This document shows positions 1-5,643 of a stretch of 5,643 nucleotides of DNA, one piece after another; position 1 is the first letter of the stretch, and each line of letters starts with the position of its first letter. The DNA is from Gemmatimonadaceae bacterium (lineage in GTDB: Bacteria; Gemmatimonadota; Gemmatimonadetes; Gemmatimonadales; Gemmatimonadaceae): NCBI GenBank assembly GCA_025451425.1, contig JANWKK010000210.1, forward strand, positions 1-5,643, written 5' to 3'. The notes under the pieces are model-generated. The model made no database searches. It was not told where the DNA came from and saw only the letters and a list, made by a program, of their open reading frames with translations. The position numbers and the translations under genes were made by a program.

Positions 1-969
1 CCAGTCGTCGTCGCGCAGATCCGCAGGTGACCGGAAAACCGCCCAATCGGGCACGAAGTTGAACCCCGCTCCACCTTCGCGATATCCGGCGACAGGTATC
101 TCCGTCATCGAGCCTGGCGGCGGGTCGTCGCGGACGAACCATGTATCGTAGCCGTAGCGCAACCCCGTTTCTCGAAACGCATCGTCGTTCGACCCCATCG
201 GCGAATGCGAGTCTTGCTGCATCTCGGTGTGGGTCACGCGCGCGAGAAACTCGCTGTGGTAATCGTGATCGCGCAGGTACAACGGGGTCGTTAGGCGCCA
301 GAAGACTGCCGCGATCCGCTGCCGTCCCGCGCAGTCAGCGCGCTCGTAGCGATCGCCGATCTCGTCGTCGAGCAGCACGGAAATATCCGTCCACTTGCAG
401 CGGACGGAGTCGGGCATCGCCGCGAGCGCGACAGTGAACGCCGAATCGGCGGCGGCGACGGCGCCCGAGTCGTGATAGGCCACGGCGGCAAAGGCGCGGC
501 AGCGGTACGGGGAGCCGCTCGCGGTGCAACGGTCGGCAATCTTTGCGGCGTCCTCATAACGTCTCGCCTCGATGAGATAGCGGACTTCCTGTGCCGCCAC
601 CCACTCGTCGCCCGGGAAGTTTGTGCCGATCGAATCGAGCGTGGCGAGCAGCTTGTCGCGTGCTTGCTTGATGTGCGGCGACTCCAGCGGCGGCACGCGG
701 TCGTTCGACTCATCGTTCCAGATGCACCAACGTCCGATGCGCACGTCGCAATGGTGGCTGCCGACGCCGGGCTCCCGCGGCAGGTACTGCTTGCGTACGA
801 ACTCGAAGGTTTCCTGCGCGTGGCGAGCCGAGCGCAGGGCGCGCAGCGAGTCGGGCGCCGATAGCGCAGGTCGACGCATCTGATCGTCGCGCCCAGCGGT
901 CGCGACGGTCAGAATTGGTCCGGCTTGCGAAAGAACGGAGAAGCCGGCGACGAAGAGCGTAGGAAGCAT
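1..969 (-). CDS. Secreted Cys-paired hypothetical protein, 3' end beyond left edge
   Basis: This frame is open from the ATG at 969-967 to the window edge, giving 323 codons with no stop. It is the only long minus-strand frame here with ordinary protein composition; overlapping frames are Arg/Ser-rich shadows. No in-frame ATG, GTG or TTG was found for about 70 nt upstream, so this start is the best one, although no clear Shine-Dalgarno precedes it. Residues 1-26 are hydrophobic and end in small residues, suggesting export, but lack the usual N-terminal Lys/Arg. Six cysteines fall in apparent pairs: C74/C82 (CDVRIGRWC), C147/C157 and C191/C213. Residues 125-185 are Ala-rich and helical, like a TPR region. 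FWRLTTPLYL (223-232) and LRYGYDTWFVR (270-280) resemble, from memory, conserved blocks (FWWLADPLY, RYGWP..W.R) of a hypothetical secreted family common in Gemmatimonadota. Its function is unknown. It is divergent from the gene at 1158. Confidence 0.8.
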   Translation of the reverse strand, partial: MLPTLFVAGFSVLSQAGPILTVATAGRDDQMRRPALSAPDSLRALRSARHAQETFEFVRKQYLPREPGVGSHHCDVRIGRWCIWNDESNDRVPPLESPHIKQARDKLLATLDSIGTNFPGDEWVAAQEVRYLIEARRYEDAAKIADRCTASGSPYRCRAFAAVAYHDSGAVAAADSAFTVALAAMPDSVRCKWTDISVLLDDEIGDRYERADCAGRQRIAAVFWRLTTPLYLRDHDYHSEFLARVTHTEMQQDSHSPMGSNDDAFRETGLRYGYDTWFVRDDPPPGSMTEIPVAGYREGGAGFNFVPDWAVFRSPADLRDDDW

Positions 970-1019
970 GCGATCGTTGAGCGCCCGGCCAGAGATCGGC
1001 TCGAGTAGACTACCAAGGC

Positions 1020-1034
1020 GGCACGGCGCGTGCC
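1020..1034. other. Short hairpin in the leader of the left-edge gene
   Basis: Positions 1020-1025 (ggcacg as read with its pairing partner at 1029-1034) form a perfect 6-bp stem with a 3-nt gcg loop. It lies about 50 nt upstream of the ATG at 969 and so would be in the 5' leader of that gene if transcription starts further upstream. It could be chance in GC-rich DNA. No convincing -35/-10 promoter was found on either strand in 970-1157. Confidence 0.25.
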
Positions 1035-1052
1035 AGACATGGCAGCGCTGTA

Positions 1053-1145
1053 GAGGGGCTAGAGTTTAGGGTCTAGGGGCTAGGGTTTGCGGACTAGCGA
1101 TTGTTGGGCCCTAACCCCTACGCCTTAGCCCCTGGCCCCTAGCCC
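1053..1145. repeat. Inverted array of TAGGG-type 7-bp repeats
   Basis: Reading the plus strand in steps of seven from 1053 gives gaggggc, tagagtt, tagggtc, taggggc, tagggtt, tgcggac, tagcgat (ending at 1101). Reading the minus strand from 1141 gives taggggc, caggggc, taaggcg, taggggt, tagggcc (ending at 1107). Both arms are degenerate copies of TAGGGKY, pointing at each other across about five bases. Plus-strand G runs lie at 1055-1058, 1069-1071, 1076-1079 and 1083-1085. Minus-strand runs lie at 1145-1143, 1139-1136, 1132-1129, 1118-1115 and 1111-1109. Either strand could therefore form an intramolecular G-quadruplex, or the arms could pair as an imperfect cruciform or RNA hairpin. It sits between two divergent genes. 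Whether it is a dispersed genomic repeat cannot be seen from this window. Confidence 0.85.
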
Positions 1146-1151
1146 GAGGAG
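1146..1151 (+). promoter_or_regulatory. Ribosome binding site of the small charged protein
   Basis: GAGGAG lies 6 nt before the ATG at 1158, a strong Shine-Dalgarno at good spacing. It supports this start and this strand over the antisense open frame. It begins on the base directly after the last heptamer arm, so structure formed by the repeat would end at the ribosome landing site. Confidence 0.7.
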
Positions 1152-1157
1152 CGTCAC

Positions 1158-1493
1158 ATGACGACGTCACGATGGAATGATCCGGCGGACGAAGAGCGGA
1201 ATCCTCACCGTGCCGACGAGCGGCGCCGAACGAGGGAAGAGTTCGAGACACGACTGCGCGAACGTCGCATCGAGCTCGTGGGCGACGAATCCGACGAGGA
1301 CGTGATGCTGATCGTGAACGCCGTCGAGACGTTCGAGAGACGTCTGGCTCAACTCGGCGAAGACAGCTTCGTGAACACGCCGGAGTCGTCACAGCCTGAC
1401 GATGACCGACTCGTCGTGCCGGGCCGCTTTGGAGACGAGTCCGCATCGAGCTACGCGGCAAGGATTGTCGCGGCGGCGGAACGATTGAGCTAG
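1158..1493 (+). CDS. Small highly charged hypothetical protein, 111 aa
   Basis: The frame is complete, with an ATG preceded by GAGGAG and a TAG stop. The protein is soluble, with no signal peptide or membrane segment. Residues 10-40 are an Arg/Glu/Asp-rich stretch likely to form a helix. Residues 45-68 (DESDEDVMLIVNAVETFERRL) look like an amphipathic helix. A Ser/Pro/Asp linker at 75-84 leads to LVVPGRFGDESASSYAARI (85-103) and a final short helix. The closing pattern of a basic segment, DESA..YA.RI and A..RL resembles short conserved hypothetical proteins I recall from Gemmatimonadota, but I cannot name the family. The antisense open frame at 1111-1461 is Arg/Ser/Pro-rich and is treated as a shadow. 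The gene stands alone on the plus strand, divergent from the left-edge gene and convergent with the lipoprotein hydrolase. Confidence 0.72.
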   Translation: MTTSRWNDPADEERNPHRADERRRTREEFETRLRERRIELVGDESDEDVMLIVNAVETFERRLAQLGEDSFVNTPESSQPDDDRLVVPGRFGDESASSYAARIVAAAERLS

Positions 1494-1509
1494 GCGTTCG
1501 CTCCGAACT

Positions 1510-1544
1510 CCCTGCGGGGCGAAGGCGGGAACCGGTCCGCAGGG
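1510..1544 (+). terminator. Hairpin downstream of the small charged gene, possible terminator
   Basis: CCCTGCGG at 1510-1517 pairs perfectly with CCGCAGGG at 1537-1544 (8 bp) around a 19-nt loop, starting 16 nt after the TAG stop at 1491-1493. No T-run follows, so this is not a classical intrinsic terminator. Position and stability fit a 3'-end-protecting or weak terminating hairpin. Its right arm shares bases with the left edge of the palindromic element at 1542, so the two folds compete. Confidence 0.35.
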
Positions 1545-1685
1545 GCAGCTATTGGCAACACTGGAATCGTCCGCGAATTTCGGGATGATCGGCTTACGTA
1601 TGGGAAAGTGGCCTGCGGCCCCAGCACTCTGCGCGTCGCGACTTTCCAGAAATGCCGGAAAATGCCAGTGTTGCCATGGTGCCCC
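1542..1685. repeat. Palindromic intergenic element, about 144 bp
   Basis: The core is a perfect 12-bp inverted repeat, TGGCAACACTGG at 1553-1564 and its complement at 1665-1676. Similarity continues inward to about 1585 on the left and 1644 on the right with scattered mismatches and one gap, for roughly 33 bp per arm. Outside the core, ggggca (1542-1547) pairs with tgcccc (1680-1685) after a short unmatched stretch. Inside, ggaaagt (1603-1609) pairs with actttcc (1641-1647). A direct repeat aaatgcc occurs at 1650-1656 and 1660-1666. The layout resembles a REP/BIME-like or MITE-like non-coding repeat, or a structured RNA or bidirectional terminator between convergent genes. Open frames through it have no coding character. 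Copies elsewhere in the genome cannot be checked here. Confidence 0.65.
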
Positions 1686-1717
1686 GGAGCGACCCCGCTC
1701 CAGCTATCGCGGCGGGG
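1686..1717 (-). terminator. Alternative hairpins downstream of the lipoprotein hydrolase gene
   Basis: Two mutually exclusive stems share the same C-run. One is ggagcg (1686-1691) with cgctcc (1696-1701), 6 bp and a 4-nt loop. The other is ccccgc (1693-1698) with gcgggg (1712-1717), 6 bp and a 13-nt loop. They begin about 10 nt after the TAA of the minus-strand hydrolase. Neither is followed by a T-run on the minus strand, so terminator function is only suggested by position. Confidence 0.3.
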
Positions 1718-1727
1718 ACAAATTGAG

Positions 1728-3647
1728 TTAGGGCCTGACCTGAGCAAGGAATGCCGGGTCGATAGCCGAGACGCCGACGTCATCGAGAATGATCGTTCCC
1801 GCGACCGCGCGATCGAACACGAGGCGGATCGCCTTCAGCTTGTCGGGCTGGAACTGCGGCGATGCGGCGACGAAATCCGAAAGCGGCATCACGTACGTCT
1901 GTAGCACGAGCTCGTAAGTGTTCGCGAACTGACTCTGCTCCCGATCCGCGCGAAGCAGGACATGCGTCTCCAATGGACGTCGCGGGACGCCGAAGCGTGT
2001 GATCGGGAGTCGCGCGGTGACATTGTTTGCGTCGACCAGCTCGACGGTGAAGTCGACCGTCGTCGTGTCCTTTTCTTCTTTCTTGCTTTCGGAGCGCTTG
2101 GGCTTCGACTTCGACGATTCCTTCTTCGTCGAATCATGCGCGGCCTCACGAGGACCCGGTTTCGCGTCCGTTGGCGCAATCGACAAGTAGACCGACGACT
2201 GCGGGTCGATGTGGAGTGCGCGACTGAGCGAGTCGGTCATCGCAATCGTGTAGCTGGCCGGCTTGCCGAGCCTCGTCGTGTCGTCGCCGGCGATGTGCCG
2301 ATTCCAGCCGAGCCAGACGGCGTTGTCGTTCATCGGCGTGTTCTGCCAACGCAGGTTGAGCGCGTCTTCCTTCCACGTCGAGAGACTGTCGCCCGTTAGG
2401 CTCACGCCGGCAACACTGCCGGTCGTGACGTCCACGTCCTCCTCGTAGTTCGCGAGCGTCTTGTAGCCGCTCTCCTGAAAGCGCGTGATGTACATCGTCT
2501 TCGGCAGCCAGCCGCCGGCGACACGATGATCGCGAAACATCGGCAGATACTCGTGCCGATTGTGCAACGTCGCTTCGAGAAAGGCGCCGATTACCACTTT
2601 ACCAAACTGCCGCTGCTCTTCAGGCGAGATGAGGCCACGCAAATCGAGGAACTTCGCGCTGCGCGGACCGGCGTCCGTGCTCCCCCATACGGTGTTCCAC
2701 TGACCGTGATTCGCGCGGTAGACGTACCACGCTGACTTGAACCACGGCTTGCCGTCGGTGAACTTGACGCGCTGCCATTGGCGCAAACCGGTAAAGCTAG
2801 ATACGTCGCCGTCGTGCGAGCCGTGGATTACGAGATAGTTCACGTTCTCGACGGGCGTGAACTGCCCCGCGGGCTTGTACTGCGCGTCGACGGGTGCGAT
2901 CGCAACCACCGACTTGATATCGAAGTTGAAATCGAACTTCACCTTGGCGTCGTCGGGATAGCGCGACAACCGATTGAAGGCCGCGGCGTGGCCGACAGCT
3001 TCGCCACCGCGTGAGTGGCCCATGATGGCGATGTTGTGCATGTCCACTTTGCCGTGCAGTGGACTCGACGCACTGTCGTTGAAGCCGCGCCACGCTTGGA
3101 GGTGCTTGAGCATCATCCAGGCGCGTCCATCGTTCTCGTTGCGCAAAGAGCCGTTCAAAAAATTCTCATCAAGAGAGGCGAGAATGAAACCGCGCGAAGC
3201 GAGGTGCTCGCCAAGGTATTCGTAGCCGGGATCCGAGAACTGCTTCATGTTGTGATTTCCGTGGACGACGAGGACGAGCGGGAATGGCCCCGCGCCGACG
3301 GGGTACCACACGCGCCCGTTGATCGGAAACTGTTTCGCGTCGAACCCCCAGTAATCCTTGCGGTCTTTCGCCTGCTCCGGCTGCATCGACACGAAGGCCG
3401 AGGCGTCCACCGACTTCGTCTTGATCGTGACCGAGTCGCGATAGTAGCGCCGCTGCTTGTCCGTGCCGCTCCCGTAGTAAAGCGTTTTCACGGCGTACGG
3501 ACCCTTGTCCGCGGGGTTCGGCGCGTCGAGCAGCTGATGGGCGAGCACCACCTTCGAGTCGTCGGGCGTCAGCTTGAGCGGCTGTGCGCAGCCGACCACC
3601 AGCACGGACGTGAGGGCGAGAATTGAGGGACTTTTCATGAGGATCAT
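1728..3647 (-). CDS. Lipoprotein alpha/beta hydrolase (esterase-like) with C-terminal beta domain
   Basis: This 639-aa protein has a lipoprotein signal ending in VVGC (Cys20), so it is probably lipid-anchored in the envelope. An alpha/beta-hydrolase domain spans about 100-365. It shows the oxyanion segment VVHGN (128-131), the nucleophile elbow GHSRGGE (210-216, Ser212), the likely acid Asp279 in GSHDGDV, and His314 in ANHGQWN, giving a complete Ser-Asp-His triad. Blocks such as SDPGYEYLGEHLASRGF and SLDENFLNGS match a family of large bacterial alpha/beta hydrolases that I recognise but whose substrate is not established. Residues 400-629 look like a jelly-roll carbohydrate-binding-type domain ending in GTIILDDVGVSA, interrupted by a Lys/Ser/Glu-rich insert at about 500-528. 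The ATG at 3647 was chosen because GAG lies 9 nt upstream; the ATG at 3638 is an alternative. Upstream extension of the frame to 4145 is spurious. It is probably the last gene of the operon. Confidence 0.9.
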   Translation of the reverse strand: MILMKSPSILALTSVLVVGCAQPLKLTPDDSKVVLAHQLLDAPNPADKGPYAVKTLYYGSGTDKQRRYYRDSVTIKTKSVDASAFVSMQPEQAKDRKDYWGFDAKQFPINGRVWYPVGAGPFPLVLVVHGNHNMKQFSDPGYEYLGEHLASRGFILASLDENFLNGSLRNENDGRAWMMLKHLQAWRGFNDSASSPLHGKVDMHNIAIMGHSRGGEAVGHAAAFNRLSRYPDDAKVKFDFNFDIKSVVAIAPVDAQYKPAGQFTPVENVNYLVIHGSHDGDVSSFTGLRQWQRVKFTDGKPWFKSAWYVYRANHGQWNTVWGSTDAGPRSAKFLDLRGLISPEEQRQFGKVVIGAFLEATLHNRHEYLPMFRDHRVAGGWLPKTMYITRFQESGYKTLANYEEDVDVTTGSVAGVSLTGDSLSTWKEDALNLRWQNTPMNDNAVWLGWNRHIAGDDTTRLGKPASYTIAMTDSLSRALHIDPQSSVYLSIAPTDAKPGPREAAHDSTKKESSKSKPKRSESKKEEKDTTTVDFTVELVDANNVTARLPITRFGVPRRPLETHVLLRADREQSQFANTYELVLQTYVMPLSDFVAASPQFQPDKLKAIRLVFDRAVAGTIILDDVGVSAIDPAFLAQVRP

Positions 3648-3699
3648 CGGGGAATTCTCGGATTTAGCGCGTCTGGTCACTCTGTAGTTGTGAACGGCA

Positions 3700-3732
3700 G
3701 CAAGTGGTCGCCCGTCGCCCGTCGCCACTCGC
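3700..3732 (-). repeat. Hairpin with 7-bp tandem repeat between barrel and lipoprotein genes
   Basis: Three tandem heptamers, GTCGCCC, GTCGCCC and GTCGCCA, fill 3707-3727. They lie in the loop of a hairpin whose arms are gcaagtgg (3700-3707) and ccactcgc (3725-3732), pairing at 7 of 8 positions. The outer arm ends on the base next to the barrel gene's TGA (3735-3733). There is no T-run after it on the minus strand, so full termination is unlikely. It could be a processing or stability hairpin that sets different mRNA levels for the barrel and the downstream lipoprotein. The remaining intergenic bases (3648-3699) contain no convincing promoter. Confidence 0.55.
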
Positions 3733-4671
3733 TCAGCGGAGCCGGATGCTAAATCGATTGCCGACATACGGTCCGGCGAGATGCTCGAAGGCGTAGTCGA
3801 ATGCGAATCGGTCGAGTACCAACCCGACGCCGAACGTGGTGTGTTGCGTGAGCTCGAAAGCCGACGCGGTTCGCTCGCCGCCGCGGACGGCGATGGTGTA
3901 GCCGTCGAGCCAAGTGTAGCCGAGCTCCAGGCCGCCGCGAAGCAACGGACGATTCTTGATGTCGTCGGGCATGCCGCTGTGCTCCACGCCGGCCTGCGCC
4001 ATGACGGCAACGTCGAACGCGCCAAGGGGGGCGCCCGTCGATAGCCCGATCGACGCCGTGCGTGGAGTGCCCAGCACGAACGCGTCCGTTGGGTTGCCGC
4101 CGATGCTCTGGACGGCGAAGGCAGCAGTGAGCGGAACGAAATCACCTAACGTGAAATCATGCGAGACTCCGACATCGACCAGGAACCGCGATAAGCGCTG
4201 GTCGTCCGCGGTCTCGGTTGCATACTTGGCGGCGAGGCCGAAATGAATGCGCTTGTAGGTCTGCGCCGCGCCGACGATCGCCTGGGTGAGCGAGATCGTC
4301 TGCGCGGCCGGTGAGCCGTTAGGCAGCGCGAGCTGCTGGAGACACGATGCCGAGTTCTTTCCCTCGACGATCTGTGCGCCGACGCCAATGCCGCCACTCG
4401 CGAGGCGCGACGTCGTCGCCGCCATGCCGCTCGCCAAGCCGTCGACATAGCGCTCCGCGGCCACGCTCGTGCCGCGCGCGACGGCCAGCTGCGCCGGACC
4501 GTAGAACAGCACATCGTCGTCACGCCCGGCCAGGTTGGCATTTCCCATCGCCAGGCCTCGCGTGCTCGCGCTTGTCGGGAGCGGCACCTCGACGCATTGT
4601 GCGGAGATCGCCGCGACGAAGAGAGAACTGCATAACGACGCACCAATCAGCGGCTGTACGAGTGCTCGCAT
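3733..4671 (-). CDS. PorV/PorQ-like outer-membrane beta-barrel protein
   Basis: This 312-aa protein has an N-terminal signal peptide (Arg2, hydrophobic 4-22, probable cleavage after ISA at 24). The first mature segment, RGLAMGNANLAGRDDDVLFYGPAQLA (38-63), matches the opening of the PorV/PorQ-type barrel family, usually seen as R..AMG.A..A..DD....F.NPA.L. The rest alternates hydrophobic and polar residues in Gly-rich strands, for example 92-102, 141-150, 163-172, 205-213, 246-264 and 278-294. The barrel ends at FSIRLR with Arg rather than the usual terminal Phe/Tyr. Length fits a barrel of about 12-14 strands. Cys26 and Cys110 are the only mature cysteines. The ATG at 4671 follows the upstream TGA by 3 nt with no good Shine-Dalgarno, suggesting translational coupling. 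In Bacteroidota, PorV and PorQ serve type IX secretion; here the cargo or substrate is unknown, although the next gene encodes a lipoprotein hydrolase. Confidence 0.8.
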   Translation of the reverse strand: MRALVQPLIGASLCSSLFVAAISAQCVEVPLPTSASTRGLAMGNANLAGRDDDVLFYGPAQLAVARGTSVAAERYVDGLASGMAATTSRLASGGIGVGAQIVEGKNSASCLQQLALPNGSPAAQTISLTQAIVGAAQTYKRIHFGLAAKYATETADDQRLSRFLVDVGVSHDFTLGDFVPLTAAFAVQSIGGNPTDAFVLGTPRTASIGLSTGAPLGAFDVAVMAQAGVEHSGMPDDIKNRPLLRGGLELGYTWLDGYTIAVRGGERTASAFELTQHTTFGVGLVLDRFAFDYAFEHLAGPYVGNRFSIRLR

Positions 4672-4674
4672 GAC

Positions 4675-5643
4675 TCAATTGTTGGGGGACAGTTGCTGCA
4701 GGAACTCCGCGAGATAGCCCTTCCAGACGGCCGGGAGCGAATGCGTGCCGTGGCCGTGCGTCTGCTCGCTCGTTGGAATCAGCACGTAACGCCCGTGCGC
4801 CACGCGCGGCATCAGCTTCTCCATGAGCCCCAGCTCCGGCGGGTTGACGACATCGTCGGCCGAATTGATCGCCAGCACTGACGCGCGAATCGTCTCGAGT
4901 TTCGGCGACGGATCGTAATCGCGCGAAGCATCGAACGCGTAGAGCATGTCGTTCGCATCGGTCGTGCGCAGTCGATCGTCGACGTACTTCGAAATAAAAG
5001 CGTCGGCGGCGTCGCGCGTCGGCGCGGCCTTCTGCTGCGTGAGCGGACTCGATGTCATGATGAACAGCATCGCGAGCGCCGTGCGCAGCGCGCGCACCGG
5101 CGGCGCCGTGTAGTCGCCACCATGCCAATCCGGATCGGTGCGGATCGCGTCGATGATCATTTTGCGCATCATCCGGTTCCGTCCCGCGATCTGCGTCGGC
5201 GCGCACGCGAGCGGCACGAGACCGTCGACGAACGTGGGATATCGCTCGCCCCACACCCACGCGTGCATGCATCCCATCGACGTCCCCATGACGAGCCGCA
5301 GGTGGTCGACCTTGAGGCCTTCGACGAGCAATCGGTGCTGCGCGTCGACCATGTCGTCATACGTGTACCGCGGAAAGCGCGCGTGCATTCCGTCGCTTGG
5401 TTTGCTCGACCCGCCGTGTCCGATGCCGTCGGGGAGAATCACGTAGTAGCGCGCGGTATCGAGCAGCTCGCCGGGTCCGAACAGCTCGCCTGCGAACGTG
5501 CGCGACATAAAGCCGGCGCCCGATCCAGTGGTGCCATGAAGAATCAACACCGCATTGCGAACCGTTCCCCTCGCGTCGCGCTGCGGTGTGCCGAGCGCGA
5601 TGTAGTGAATGCGCAACTCCGCGAGCGACTCGCCGTCGGCGAA
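4675..5643 (-). CDS. MetX-like alpha/beta hydrolase, 5' end beyond right edge
   Basis: The frame is open from the right edge to the TGA at 4677-4675, giving 322 visible residues. A TTG at 5616 is not the start: the nine upstream codons (FADGESLAE) continue the MetX-type opening, where GE.L..L...Y..LG.P is typical, so the true start lies outside. Visible-residue numbering shows ILHGTTG (34-40) for the oxyanion hole, FPRYTYDDMVDAQ (90-102), the elbow GTSMGCMHAW (120-129, Ser122), acid Asp264 in NSADDVVNPPE, and His298 in THGHGTH. This is the architecture of the homoserine O-acetyltransferase branch. However, the elbow has GC where MetX enzymes have GG, and the MetX GPSS-type block is replaced by GIGHGGSSKPSDGM. 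It is more likely a MetX-like hydrolase or acyltransferase of unknown substrate than a methionine-pathway enzyme. The visible part shows no signal peptide. It is 3 nt from the barrel gene. Confidence 0.88.
   Translation of the reverse strand, partial: FADGESLAELRIHYIALGTPQRDARGTVRNAVLILHGTTGSGAGFMSRTFAGELFGPGELLDTARYYVILPDGIGHGGSSKPSDGMHARFPRYTYDDMVDAQHRLLVEGLKVDHLRLVMGTSMGCMHAWVWGERYPTFVDGLVPLACAPTQIAGRNRMMRKMIIDAIRTDPDWHGGDYTAPPVRALRTALAMLFIMTSSPLTQQKAAPTRDAADAFISKYVDDRLRTTDANDMLYAFDASRDYDPSPKLETIRASVLAINSADDVVNPPELGLMEKLMPRVAHGRYVLIPTSEQTHGHGTHSLPAVWKGYLAEFLQQLSPNN

Noticed and set aside
291..864. Open frames on both strands inside the left-edge gene
   Set aside because: They are Arg/Ser/Ala-rich shadows. 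The 323-codon frame open to the edge has an ATG, varied composition and recognisable blocks.
1053..1145. CRISPR array or true telomere
   Set aside because: Units are 7 bp with no spacers, and the array is internal between genes with opposed arms, unlike a CRISPR array or a replicon end.
1111..1461. Minus-strand 116-aa frame opposite the small charged gene
   Set aside because: It has shadow composition, starts inside the repeat array and has no Shine-Dalgarno, whereas the plus-strand frame has GAGGAG at 6 nt.
1490..1904. Open frames through the convergent intergenic region on both strands
   Set aside because: They cross the inverted repeats and run into the ends of neighbouring genes, with no ribosome binding site and no coding character.
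3663..3694. Promoter for the lipoprotein gene (TTCACA and GCTAAA on the minus strand)
   Set aside because: The spacer is about 20 nt and the -10 match is poor, which is not enough to call a sigma-70 promoter.
3648..4145. N-terminal extension of the lipoprotein hydrolase frame to an 805-aa protein
   Set aside because: The extra 166 residues are Arg/Ser/Ala/Pro-rich and lie antiparallel-frame over the barrel gene. The lipoprotein signal with Cys20 only makes sense with a start at 3647 or 3638.
4146..5272. Arg-rich minus-strand frames at 4146-4646 and 4520-5272
   Set aside because: These are out-of-frame readings of the barrel and MetX-like genes, with extreme Arg/Ala content and no independent start signal.
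5614..5616. TTG start codon for the MetX-like gene
   Set aside because: The frame stays open upstream to the edge, and the nine extra residues continue the expected MetX-type N-terminal pattern, so the gene is truncated by the window.

Overview
This GC-rich bacterial window probably comes from Gemmatimonadota or a similar soil lineage. The reasons are the type of the left-edge secreted protein, a PorV/PorQ-like barrel next to envelope hydrolases, and short G-rich intergenic repeats. That placement rests on recall of family sequences, not on a database search. No RNA gene, CRISPR array, transposase or phage gene was seen.

Layout. Positions 1-969 (minus) hold the first 323 codons of a secreted Cys-paired protein that runs off the left edge. 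Positions 970-1157 form a divergent intergenic region. It contains an inverted array of 7-bp TAGGG-type units that ends at the ribosome binding site of a small, highly charged protein (1158-1493, plus). Positions 1494-1727 separate two convergent genes and are packed with inverted repeats, including a palindromic element of about 144 bp. The rest is one minus-strand run, in transcription order: a MetX-like alpha/beta hydrolase whose start lies beyond the right edge (4675-5643), a PorV/PorQ-like outer-membrane barrel 3 nt downstream (3733-4671), and after 85 nt a large lipoprotein alpha/beta hydrolase (1728-3647).

The three minus-strand genes look like an operon: a probably cytoplasmic acyltransferase/hydrolase-like enzyme, an outer-membrane barrel, and an envelope-anchored esterase-like lipoprotein. 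A shared role in handling an ester or lipid-like substrate, or barrel-assisted display of the lipoprotein, is inference only. The two edge genes are partial. The most unusual DNA is intergenic: the inverted heptamer array at 1053-1145, the palindromic element at 1542-1685, and a second heptamer run inside a hairpin at 3700-3732.
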